From DATAFO01 sp046728935 (GTDB lineage Bacteria > Actinomycetota > Thermoleophilia > Solirubrobacterales > 70-9), in assembly GCA_046728935.1 (NCBI GenBank), contig JBKPFS010000096.1, positions 1 to 6,772 of the forward strand: a stretch of 6,772 bases of DNA. Reading direction: 5' to 3'. This document shows, one piece after another, positions 1-6,468 of this stretch. Below the pieces are notes generated by a model. That model was not told the DNA's origin. It saw nothing but the letters and a program-made list of their open reading frames with translations, and made no database searches. Both the position numbers and the translations under genes were made by a program. Each line of letters opens with the position of its first letter. Position 1 is the first letter of the stretch.

Positions 1-1
1 G

Positions 2-976
<975 letters not shown>

Positions 977-995
977 ACGACCCGGGAGCGCGTCG

Positions 996-1685
996 ATGTC
1001 CGGCACTGGCAGGATCGAAACGGGAAACGGAGCCTCCCGGCTGCCTCGGAACGGGGGTCGGGTGCGAGGGCCGACCACCCTCCGGTCGCGGCTGGCCGAG
1101 GTCTTCCTGACCGCGGCGCAGGCCGCCGCCGCGGGCAGGCGGACGCTGACGTCGGAGGAGCTCTCTCGCCACGCCGGCCACAGCTCGACGCAGGTTCGCC
1201 GTGACCTCCAGGCGATCGGCGCGGCGGGGACGAGGGGCGTGGGTTATGACGTTCGTCAGCTCCTGGGCCGGTTGGAGGCGCTCCCCGGGCTCAGGAGTCG
1301 AGGGGTGGCACTGGTGGACGGCAGCGGCTTCGGCAGGGCGCTCCGGGAGTCCGCGCTGCTCGCCCGCCTGGGCCTGAGCTTCGATGTGGTCTTTGAACCG
1401 GAGATGGCGGGTGGTCCCGCGGCCAGCGTGAACGGGGATACCGAGGTCCTGCCGCTGTCACGGCTACCCGAAGAGGTCGCGGCGCGTGGGATCGACGTCG
1501 CTGTGCTGGCGGCGCCGCCGGAGGCGCTGGAGGAGGCCTACGAGCGCCTCTGCAGCGCCGGCGTGCGGCTGGTGATCAGCTTCGGCGAGCAGCTCCTGGA
1601 GAGGAGGCGGGGCGTCACGGTGCACTACGCCCACTCGGTCGATCGCCTGCTGAGATCGATCGCGCTCAGCGCGGCGCCGCGCTGA
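996..1685 (+). CDS. rex: Rex-family redox-sensing transcriptional repressor
   Basis: Rex proteins are homodimers that repress fermentation, respiration or hydrogenase genes when NADH is low and release DNA on binding NADH. The 229-residue product matches the family layout. A winged helix (about 27-90) carries SSTQVRRDLQAIGAAGTRGVGYDV, matching the Rex recognition helix and wing. A Rossmann-type domain follows (about 102-205), and a C-terminal domain-swap helix with HSVDRLLRSIAL (about 212-224). ATG 996 was chosen because GGGAG lies 8 bases upstream. The frame stays open further upstream inside tkt, but that stretch lacks family similarity. GTG 1062, just before the conserved region, is an alternative start, since the first 25 residues are a basic extension. 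The usual Rex GxGxxG is replaced by VDGSGFGRAL, so nucleotide binding may be altered. Probable operon with tkt; the 3' end converges on the LysR gene. Confidence 0.83.
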   Translation: MSGTGRIETGNGASRLPRNGGRVRGPTTLRSRLAEVFLTAAQAAAAGRRTLTSEELSRHAGHSSTQVRRDLQAIGAAGTRGVGYDVRQLLGRLEALPGLRSRGVALVDGSGFGRALRESALLARLGLSFDVVFEPEMAGGPAASVNGDTEVLPLSRLPEEVAARGIDVAVLAAPPEALEEAYERLCSAGVRLVISFGEQLLERRRGVTVHYAHSVDRLLRSIALSAAPR

Positions 1686-1695
1686 TCCGGATCAG
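1666..1695. terminator. Interlocked palindromes at convergent rex/lysR ends, candidate bidirectional terminator
   Basis: TCAGCGCGGCGCCGCGCTGA (1666-1685) is a perfect 20-bp palindrome that ends with the rex stop codon; as RNA it can form an 8-bp GC-rich stem with a 4-base loop. It overlaps a second perfect palindrome, CTGATCCGGATCAG (1682-1695), whose arms contain the stop codons of rex and of the converging lysR gene. There is no convincing T-tract on either side, so a classical Rho-independent terminator is not shown. A U-tract-less hairpin terminator serving both strands is inferred from position alone. Confidence 0.4.
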
Positions 1696-2660
1696 GCTTT
1701 GGCGGCCGCCTTCGCGCTGGCCGGCCGCCTGCGGCGCGTGTCTCCGGAGAGCCAGAAGCGCTCCACCAGCTTCTTGGCTTCCTTGCTTGTCACGAACTCG
1801 ATGAACTCCGCGACCGGACCCGGCTCTGGGCCGACGGACGGCCAGAGCACGAACCACTGACGCCTCGGGAGCGGCTCGCGAACCGAGATTGCCCCCAGCA
1901 TGCCGTGCTCGAGCTCGAGGGCTGTCGCTGCCCGGTGCTGGAGGGACACGCCCAGACCCGCTCGCGCCGCTTGCTTGATCGCGCCGTTTGAGCCCATGGT
2001 CAGCAGGGGCGGCCTGAGGTCGTAATTGGCGAGGAACTCCTCTGTCATCGCCCGCGTCCCTGAGCCGGGCTCGCGGAGGAGCCAGGGGCGCTCCGCGAGT
2101 TCCGCAACGGGAATCGCCCGGCGGCCGACGAGCGGGTCATCCGGGGCCGTGATCAGCATGATTGGGTTCTCCAGGAAGGGGCGCCCGGCGAGCTCGCCGT
2201 TCGCCGGCGGCCTGCCGCCGATAGCGACGTCGGCCTGATGGCTCGCCAGCTTGCGGAAGACCTGCTCGCGGTTGCCGACGTCGAGGACGAGCATGAGCTC
2301 GGGATGCCGTGCCGAGAAGTCCTGAACCAGTGGGGGCACGACGTGCTCGGCCGCGGTGGTGACCGCGGCGATCCGCAGCTCCCTCTCGGCCGCCCCCGCC
2401 GCCTCACGAGCGGCCTGCGACCCCTTCTCCAGCAGGCCGATCACGTGCGCGGCGTAGGGAGCGAAGGCCTTGCCAGCCGGTCGCAGGTCGACGTTGCGAC
2501 CGACCCGCTCCGTGAGCTCGACCCCGACCTCCTTGGAGAGGGCGGAGACCGCGGCTGAGACGGACGGCTGGGTGACGTGGAGCTCATCGGCGGCTCCGGT
2601 GACCGATCCGGTCTCAACGACGGCAATGAAGCTACGGAGCTGGGTGAGTGTTATAGCCAT
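1692..2660 (-). CDS. cbbR: LysR-family transcriptional regulator, CbbR-like
   Basis: A 322-residue LysR-type regulator, normal length for the family. The N-terminal helix-turn-helix (about 4-63) has the classic pattern LRSFIAVVETGSVTGAADELHVTQPSVSAAVSAL. The periplasmic-binding-protein-like effector domain (about 95-295) carries motifs I associate with CbbR: GNRE (129-132), GRPP (149-152), LREPGSGTR (195-203) and GSNGAIKQA followed by GLGVSL (223-240). CbbR activates RuBisCO and other CBB-cycle operons in response to metabolites such as RuBP, PEP or NADPH. The C-terminus ends in an unusual Arg/Lys/Ala-rich tail (about 309-322). The ATG at 2660 has no Shine-Dalgarno sequence but sits 7 bases after a good -10 box, suggesting leaderless translation. 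LysR membership is certain; the CbbR assignment rests on motif recall. No cbbL/cbbS is in the window, so the regulated genes are unknown. Confidence 0.9.
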   Translation of the reverse strand: MAITLTQLRSFIAVVETGSVTGAADELHVTQPSVSAAVSALSKEVGVELTERVGRNVDLRPAGKAFAPYAAHVIGLLEKGSQAAREAAGAAERELRIAAVTTAAEHVVPPLVQDFSARHPELMLVLDVGNREQVFRKLASHQADVAIGGRPPANGELAGRPFLENPIMLITAPDDPLVGRRAIPVAELAERPWLLREPGSGTRAMTEEFLANYDLRPPLLTMGSNGAIKQAARAGLGVSLQHRAATALELEHGMLGAISVREPLPRRQWFVLWPSVGPEPGPVAEFIEFVTSKEAKKLVERFWLSGDTRRRRPASAKAAAKA

Positions 2661-2673
2661 TTATCTAAGTATA
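2661..2673 (-). promoter_or_regulatory. -10 box TATACT of lysR gene, predicted leaderless start
   Basis: On the minus strand the sequence reads TATACT (2673 to 2668), then TAGATAA (2667 to 2661), then the ATG at 2660. TATACT matches the sigma-70-type consensus at five of six positions, and seven bases between it and the A of ATG is the spacing expected when transcription starts at the initiation codon. No purine-rich ribosome-binding site precedes the ATG. No clear -35 box is seen. Leaderless mRNAs are common in Actinomycetota. Confidence 0.45.
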
Positions 2674-2686
2674 TGCGCAATCACTT
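2667..2686. promoter_or_regulatory. Interrupted dyad over the lysR promoter, possible operator
   Basis: The + strand reads AAGTATATGCGCAATCACTT. Its outer arms AAGT/ACTT and its centre TGCGCA are symmetric, with three unpaired positions on each side (seven of ten pairs match). It overlaps the -10 box of the LysR gene and lies upstream of the divergent CBS gene, where LysR proteins usually bind to autoregulate. I could not fit a TNA-N7/8-TNA CbbR-type box to it, so the identity of the binder is open. Confidence 0.3.
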
Positions 2687-2730
2687 GGGAAAATCCACCG
2701 AATTCCCGCACGACGGCGACGGCCGCACGG

Positions 2731-2765
2731 TATAGACTCGTGACAATCGCTACCAACTGAGGAGG
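2731..2765 (+). promoter_or_regulatory. Candidate -10 box and strong RBS for the CBS gene
   Basis: TATAGACT at 2731-2738 resembles a -10 element (TAGACT at 2733 fits TANNNT). No good -35 is seen at the right distance. GAGGAGG at about 2759-2765, with GGAGG at 2761-2765, lies 8 bases before ATG 2774 and is a strong Shine-Dalgarno sequence that fixes the start. This contrasts with the leaderless-looking divergent gene. Confidence 0.35.
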
Positions 2766-2773
2766 CCGGCCAG

Positions 2774-3175
2774 ATGCTCGTCCGCGAGGCAATGAATCCC
2801 ATCATCGTCACGGTCGGCCCCGAGCACAGCCTGAGGGAGGCCGCGCGACGAATGACGGAGCGACAGGTGGGCGCCGCCGTCGTGATGGACAACGAGCAGG
2901 CCGGGCCCGGGATCATCACCGAGCGCGATCTGCTGCGCTCGAGCGGACGGGGCGAGGACCTCGACGAGGAGCTGGTCCGCGATCACCTGGCGGAGCACAT
3001 GATCTACGCGTACGCCGACTGGCCGCTGCAGAGGGCCGCGGAGGCGATGACGGAGGGCGGGTTCCGGCATGTGATCGTGCTCAGGGACGGGGCACCGGCG
3101 GGGATCCTCTCGATGCGCGACATCGTCCGCTTCTGGCTCGAGGCCGGAGCGGTTCAGGCCGGAGCCGCGAGGTAG
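2774..3175 (+). CDS. Two-CBS-domain protein
   Basis: A 133-residue stand-alone CBS-pair (Bateman module) protein, predicted cytosolic. CBS domain 1 (about 3-56) runs VREAMNPIIVTVGPEHSL to GIITERDLL; CBS domain 2 (about 70-124) runs VRDHLAEHMIYAYADWPL to AGILSMRDIVRF. The repeated G-I-x-(T/S)-x-R-D pattern marks the ribose/phosphate end of each adenosine-ligand site. Such modules bind AMP, ATP, SAM or NAD(H)-like ligands, and small ones of this size include the mycobacterial hypoxic-response protein HRP1, which this resembles in layout. There is no attached enzyme, transporter or DNA-binding domain, so its partner is unknown. It is transcribed away from the LysR gene from a shared intergenic region and its 3' end overlaps the converging small gene by 22 bp. 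A link to energy or redox sensing is inference. Confidence 0.88.
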   Translation: MLVREAMNPIIVTVGPEHSLREAARRMTERQVGAAVVMDNEQAGPGIITERDLLRSSGRGEDLDEELVRDHLAEHMIYAYADWPLQRAAEAMTEGGFRHVIVLRDGAPAGILSMRDIVRFWLEAGAVQAGAAR

Positions 3176-3486
3176 CAGATCGCGCTTGGCGACTCATCGA
3201 CCCGGCGCAAGGTGTCCCGGGTGTAGCCGCAGACGCGCAGATCGTCTGCCGGGACGTCGTCGATCCAGGCGGCGAGCGCGCCGCTTACCGTCTCCTCCTC
3301 TGCGCTGCAGACGAGAAGCACCGGCTCCCAGCGCTGATCGGCGACGTCCGTGCACGCCTCGACCACGCACCACATCCCGCCCGAGACGATCGCCCGCACG
3401 GTTGTGATCCACTCGTCGTCGAGCGGGGCCGCCGAGGCCGCCGGACCGTTGTGGCCAAGTGCGCGGGTGAGCTTCGGGAGGCCCAT
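3154..3486 (-). CDS. Unrecognised 110-residue protein downstream of usp
   Basis: I do not recognise this protein. It is predicted soluble and mildly acidic, with no signal peptide or membrane segment. It has five cysteines (residues 40, 45, 60, 87, 104) that do not form a zinc-finger CxxC pattern, and aromatic stretches around DDEWITTVRAI, GGMWCVVEAC and AAWIDDVPADDLRVCGYTRD. The G/C-rich third codon positions support real coding. Its ATG directly follows the TGA of the usp gene in the same frame, with no spacer and only a weak GGTGG-type ribosome-binding site, so translation is probably coupled to usp. The last 22 bp overlap the end of the CBS gene on the other strand. A role with the Usp protein is inferred from coupling only. 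Alternatively it is the C-terminal part of a longer ancestral protein split by the TGA. Confidence 0.65.
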   Translation of the reverse strand: MGLPKLTRALGHNGPAASAAPLDDEWITTVRAIVSGGMWCVVEACTDVADQRWEPVLLVCSAEEETVSGALAAWIDDVPADDLRVCGYTRDTLRRVDESPSAICYLAAPA

Positions 3487-3936
3487 TCAGGCTGCCACCA
3501 GCTCGAGCCGGCAGGCCTCGACGGCATCGGGGGAAACGTGTGTGACTGGCACCCCGAGATGACTTGCCTTACTTGGCAGATCCATCCGCATCCAGCGGGA
3601 GACGCGGCTGTGGAGGGTCGAGACGATGACCTCGTCGAAGGCGCCCTCGTGCACCGCGTCCTCGAGCGCCGCCACCGGGTTGGGGTCCCCGACATGTCCG
3701 GTGACCTCCGACCCGGCTGCGACCGAGAGCGACGGGAGGGCCGCGCGCAGGTTCGCCCTCGCCTCTTCGCGGCCATGGTCCTCCGGGTCGACGAGCTTGT
3801 GCAAGCCTGGCGGGGAGGCGGGAACCACGAGGTGGAAGCGCGCCGGCCCCTGCGAGGCCCGGTCCCTGACGGCCTCCAGCAGGGCGGGGCTGTCGGCGGT
3901 GCGGTTGGCGGCTATGAGAACGTGGACCGGTTCCAT
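3487..3936 (-). CDS. UspA-like (universal stress family) protein
   Basis: A 149-residue single-domain protein with the Usp alpha/beta pattern. Strand 1 is VHVLIAANRT; a long middle helix is HGREEARANLRAAL (about 54-67). Next come SEVTGHVGDPNPVAALEDAV and the core strand FDEVIVSTLHSRVSRWMRMD (100-119), and finally GVPVTHVSPD. Usp proteins are cytosolic dimers linked to stress survival. Many bind ATP through G-2x-G-9x-G(S/T); here the segment after the core strand is STLHSRVSRWMRMDLPSKAS, lacking those glycines, so classical ATP binding is doubtful. ATG 3936 has CTGGAGG upstream (GGAGG core at 3941-3945 on the + coordinates, spacing a short 4 bases). It is the first gene of a two-gene minus-strand unit and is divergent from hypF, with a palindrome 18 bp upstream of its start. 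Family assignment is good; the specific role is unknown. Confidence 0.75.
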   Translation of the reverse strand: MEPVHVLIAANRTADSPALLEAVRDRASQGPARFHLVVPASPPGLHKLVDPEDHGREEARANLRAALPSLSVAAGSEVTGHVGDPNPVAALEDAVHEGAFDEVIVSTLHSRVSRWMRMDLPSKASHLGVPVTHVSPDAVEACRLELVAA

Positions 3937-3954
3937 CGAACCTCCAGGGATAAC

Positions 3955-3974
3955 GTTGTGGCAATTGCCACGAC
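3955..3974. promoter_or_regulatory. Near-perfect 20-bp palindrome, candidate Rex or CRP/FNR operator
   Basis: GTTGTGGCAATTGCCACGAC pairs at nine of ten positions; the central 14 bp GTGGCAATTGCCAC (3958-3971) are perfect. It lies between the divergent usp and hypF genes, 18 bp from the usp start and 57 bp from the hypF start. The 18-bp core TTGTGGCAATTGCCACGA resembles Rex operators (TTGTGAA-N4-TTCACAA style) in its TTGTG and CAC halves, and a Rex homologue is encoded at 996-1685. The TGTG-N8-CAC spacing also fits CRP/FNR-family sites. Which protein binds is inference. Confidence 0.5.
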
Positions 3975-4031
3975 AAGCAAGCTAGCAATGGGCTCGATCC
4001 CCGCCCATCAATTTCTCCAGGGGTTGTTTGG

Positions 4032-6362
4032 GTGTCGCCTATGGAAAGCGGCGATCGGCTGACCAGGCGCCGCATCCGCGCGCGGGTGGAGGGCACGGTC
4101 CAGGGGGTCGGCTTCCGGCCCTACGTCTACCGGCTTGCCGAGGAGCTCAGCCTGGGGGGCTTCATCCTCAATGACGAGCGCGGGGTGGTGCTGGAGGTCG
4201 AGGGGGCGCCGGTCACCGTGGACGACTTCCTGCGGCGGCTGCCCGCGGAGGCTCCGCCCCTCGCGCGCGTCGAGCGGGTTGCGAGCGAGGACGTCGCGGC
4301 GACGGGGGAGAGGGCCTTCACGATCAAGGAGAGCGAGGTGTCCGGCGCGCCGGATGCACCCGTCACCCCGGACACGGCGACCTGCGACGAGTGCCTGGCC
4401 GAGCTCTTCGACCCCGCGGACCGCCGCTACCGCTACCCGTTCATCAACTGCACCAACTGCGGTCCGCGCTTCACGATCGTCCGCGGCGTTCCCTATGACC
4501 GCCCGCTGACCACGATGGCGTCCTTCCGGATGTGCGAGCCCTGCCTGGCCGAGTACAGCGACCCGGCGGACCGCCGCTTCCACGCCCAGCCGAACGCGTG
4601 CCCGAATTGCGGGCCCCGAGTCTGGATCGAGGCCGACGGGCACCGGCTTGAGGCCGATGACCCGATCGCCGCGGCGGCGGAGGCGCTGCGCGAGGGCCGG
4701 GTCATCGGCGTCAAGGGCCTCGGCGGGTTTCATCTCGCCTGCCGCGCCGACGACGAGGCTGCCGCGGCCGCCCTGCGCTCGCGCAAGCAGCGCGAGGACA
4801 AGCCGTTCGCGCTGATGGCGCCCGACCTCGCCGGCGCGCGCGAGCTGGTCGAGCTCAGCGCCGTGAACGAGGAGCTGATGTTGAGGCGCGAGCGGCCGAT
4901 CGTGATCGCGCCGCGCCAGCCCGGGGCGCAGGTGGCCGATTCGGTCGCGCCGCGTTCACGCGATCTCGGCGTGATGCTTCCCTACTCGCCACTCCATCAC
5001 CTGCTGCTCGCCGATGCCGGCATCCCGCTGGTGATGACGAGCGGCAACGTCTCGGACGAGCCGATCGCCTATCGCGACGATGAGGCCCGCGACCGCCTCG
5101 CAGGAATCGCCGACCTCCTGCTCCTGCACGACCGCCCAATTCAGACCAGGACGGACGACTCGGTGCTTCGCTCGCACTCCGCGGGCCCCCGCGGCCGCCC
5201 GCTATTGATCAGGCGCTCGCGCGGGTTCGCGCCCGAGAGCGTGGAGCTCCCAATCGACGCGCCGGTGCCCCTGCTCGCCTGTGGGGCGGAGCTGAAGAGC
5301 ACCTTCTGCGTGGCGAAGGGACGGCGGGCCTGGGTCTCCCAGCACATCGGGGATCTCGCCAACTACGAGACGCTGCGCTCCTTCCGAGAGGGGGTCGAGC
5401 ACTTCGAGTGCCTCTTCGCCGTCGACCCGAAGGCCGTCGCCCACGACCTGCATCCTGACTACCTCTCCACCAGATACGCCCTCGAGCTCTCGGGTGTGGA
5501 GAGCATCGGCGTGCAGCATCACCATGCTCACCTCGCGGCCTGCCTGGCGGAGCACGGGCGGACGACGCCGGTACTGGGGGCGATCTATGACGGCACCGGA
5601 TACGGGCCCGACGGCACGATCTGGGGTGGCGAGCTGCTTGCGGGCGACCTCGGGGATTACGAGCGGTTCGGGAAGCTCTGGCCGGTTCCCCTGCCTGGTG
5701 GGGAGGCGGCGATCACCGAGCCGTGGAGGATGGCGTGCGCCTGGTTGGTCGCCGCCACTCAAGACGCGAACCCGCCCCTGCCGCGGGCCCTTGCGGGTGT
5801 GGTCGCCGAGGAGCCCTGGACGGGGGTATGCGAGCTGGTTCGGACCGGCGTGGCGTCGCCCCGGACGACGAGCATGGGGCGCCTCTTCGATGCGGTGGCG
5901 GCCCTCTGCGGCCTTCGGGCGCGGGTCAACTACGAGGGCCAGGCGGCAGCCGAGCTCGAGGCCGCGGCGGACCCGGCGGAAACCGGCGCCTACCCGCTGC
6001 CCGTGATCGCTGCCGGGACGGGGGACGTCGAGGTGCTCCTCGATGCTCGCGAGCTGTTCGCCGCGGCGGCGGAGGAGGGAAGGCGCGGCCAGCCGGTGGG
6101 CTCGATCTCGGCGCGCTTCCACAACGCGGTGGCCAGGGCGACCGCGGAGGCCTGCGTCGCTGAGGCCGAGCGCAGAGGACTCGAGTCGGTCGTCCTCTCC
6201 GGAGGCGTCTTTCAGAACCGGCTGCTTCTGGAGCGCACCGCGGCGCTTCTCCGGGAACGCGGCCTGACGCCCCTCATCCCCGAGGGGCTCCCGCCCAACG
6301 ACGGTGGGATCTCCTTCGGGCAGGCCGCGGTTGCGTCGGCCCGGCTCGCCATGGGCGGCTGA
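4032..6362 (+). CDS. hypF: Carbamoyltransferase HypF, [NiFe]-hydrogenase maturation
   Basis: HypF converts carbamoyl phosphate and ATP to carbamoyl-adenylate and passes the carbamoyl group to the C-terminal Cys of HypE, the first step in making the cyanide ligands of the [NiFe] centre. The 776-residue protein is full length (family about 750). Domains in order: acylphosphatase (about 12-98) with VQGVGFRP, Arg29 and Asn47; two C4 zinc fingers with Cys118/121/140/143 and Cys168/171/190/193; a YrdC-like domain (about 208-395) with SRKQREDKPFALM; and a Kae1-like domain (about 410-770). The last has probable metal ligands His496/His500 in QHHHAHLAA, Asp520 in YDGTGYGPDGT and Asp757 in PNDGGISFGQ, plus LSGGVFQNR. 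GTG 4032 was chosen because AGGGG lies 8 bases upstream; ATG 4041 is the alternative. No other hyp or hydrogenase gene is adjacent. A palindrome lies 57 bp upstream. Confidence 0.97.
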   Translation: MSPMESGDRLTRRRIRARVEGTVQGVGFRPYVYRLAEELSLGGFILNDERGVVLEVEGAPVTVDDFLRRLPAEAPPLARVERVASEDVAATGERAFTIKESEVSGAPDAPVTPDTATCDECLAELFDPADRRYRYPFINCTNCGPRFTIVRGVPYDRPLTTMASFRMCEPCLAEYSDPADRRFHAQPNACPNCGPRVWIEADGHRLEADDPIAAAAEALREGRVIGVKGLGGFHLACRADDEAAAAALRSRKQREDKPFALMAPDLAGARELVELSAVNEELMLRRERPIVIAPRQPGAQVADSVAPRSRDLGVMLPYSPLHHLLLADAGIPLVMTSGNVSDEPIAYRDDEARDRLAGIADLLLLHDRPIQTRTDDSVLRSHSAGPRGRPLLIRRSRGFAPESVELPIDAPVPLLACGAELKSTFCVAKGRRAWVSQHIGDLANYETLRSFREGVEHFECLFAVDPKAVAHDLHPDYLSTRYALELSGVESIGVQHHHAHLAACLAEHGRTTPVLGAIYDGTGYGPDGTIWGGELLAGDLGDYERFGKLWPVPLPGGEAAITEPWRMACAWLVAATQDANPPLPRALAGVVAEEPWTGVCELVRTGVASPRTTSMGRLFDAVAALCGLRARVNYEGQAAAELEAAADPAETGAYPLPVIAAGTGDVEVLLDARELFAAAAEEGRRGQPVGSISARFHNAVARATAEACVAEAERRGLESVVLSGGVFQNRLLLERTAALLRERGLTPLIPEGLPPNDGGISFGQAAVASARLAMGG

Positions 6363-6450
6363 GGTCGCATTCAAATCCCCTGAGCACGCATTGGAAGCTC
6401 CCGATGAGCGGGTGGGGGAAGGGTGCTATCGATGGCCCTGAGGAGATGTG

Positions 6451-6457
6451 GGGAGGA
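6451..6457 (+). promoter_or_regulatory. RBS candidate for the final membrane-protein gene
   Basis: GGGAGGA is the only strong Shine-Dalgarno-like sequence in the 106-bp gap after hypF. It lies 11 bases before GTG 6469 and 20 before ATG 6478, so it favours the GTG start although the spacing is long. In the rest of the gap (6363-6450) I see no convincing promoter, terminator hairpin or small gene; co-transcription with hypF is possible. Confidence 0.4.
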
Positions 6458-6468
6458 ACCGAACTCAG

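Noticed and set aside
2705..2730. Repeated CCGCACG near the CBS promoter
   Set aside because: Two 7-base copies in GC-rich DNA are too short and unsupported to call an operator or repeat.
3487..3489. UGA as a selenocysteine codon between usp and its neighbour
   Set aside because: The next codon is an ATG start and no selenocysteine-insertion hairpin was evident; coupling or a split gene is simpler.
3451..4062. A 203-codon plus-strand open frame across usp and the intergenic region
   Set aside because: Antisense to the Usp protein, which has a coherent fold pattern and a ribosome-binding site; the plus-strand translation has neither.
4008..4733. A 241-codon minus-strand open frame over the hypF start
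   Set aside because: Antisense to the acylphosphatase and zinc-finger domains of HypF; Arg-rich low-complexity translation with no family resemblance.
5202..6374. A 390-codon open frame on the minus strand
   Set aside because: It lies entirely antisense to hypF, whose conserved Kae1-like motifs are certain. Its Arg/Gly/Pro-rich translation has no recognisable domain; it is a by-product of high GC.
6363..6450. Possible terminator hairpin after hypF (GCTC-CCGAT-GAGC)
   Set aside because: Only a four-base stem with no T-tract; not distinguishable from chance.
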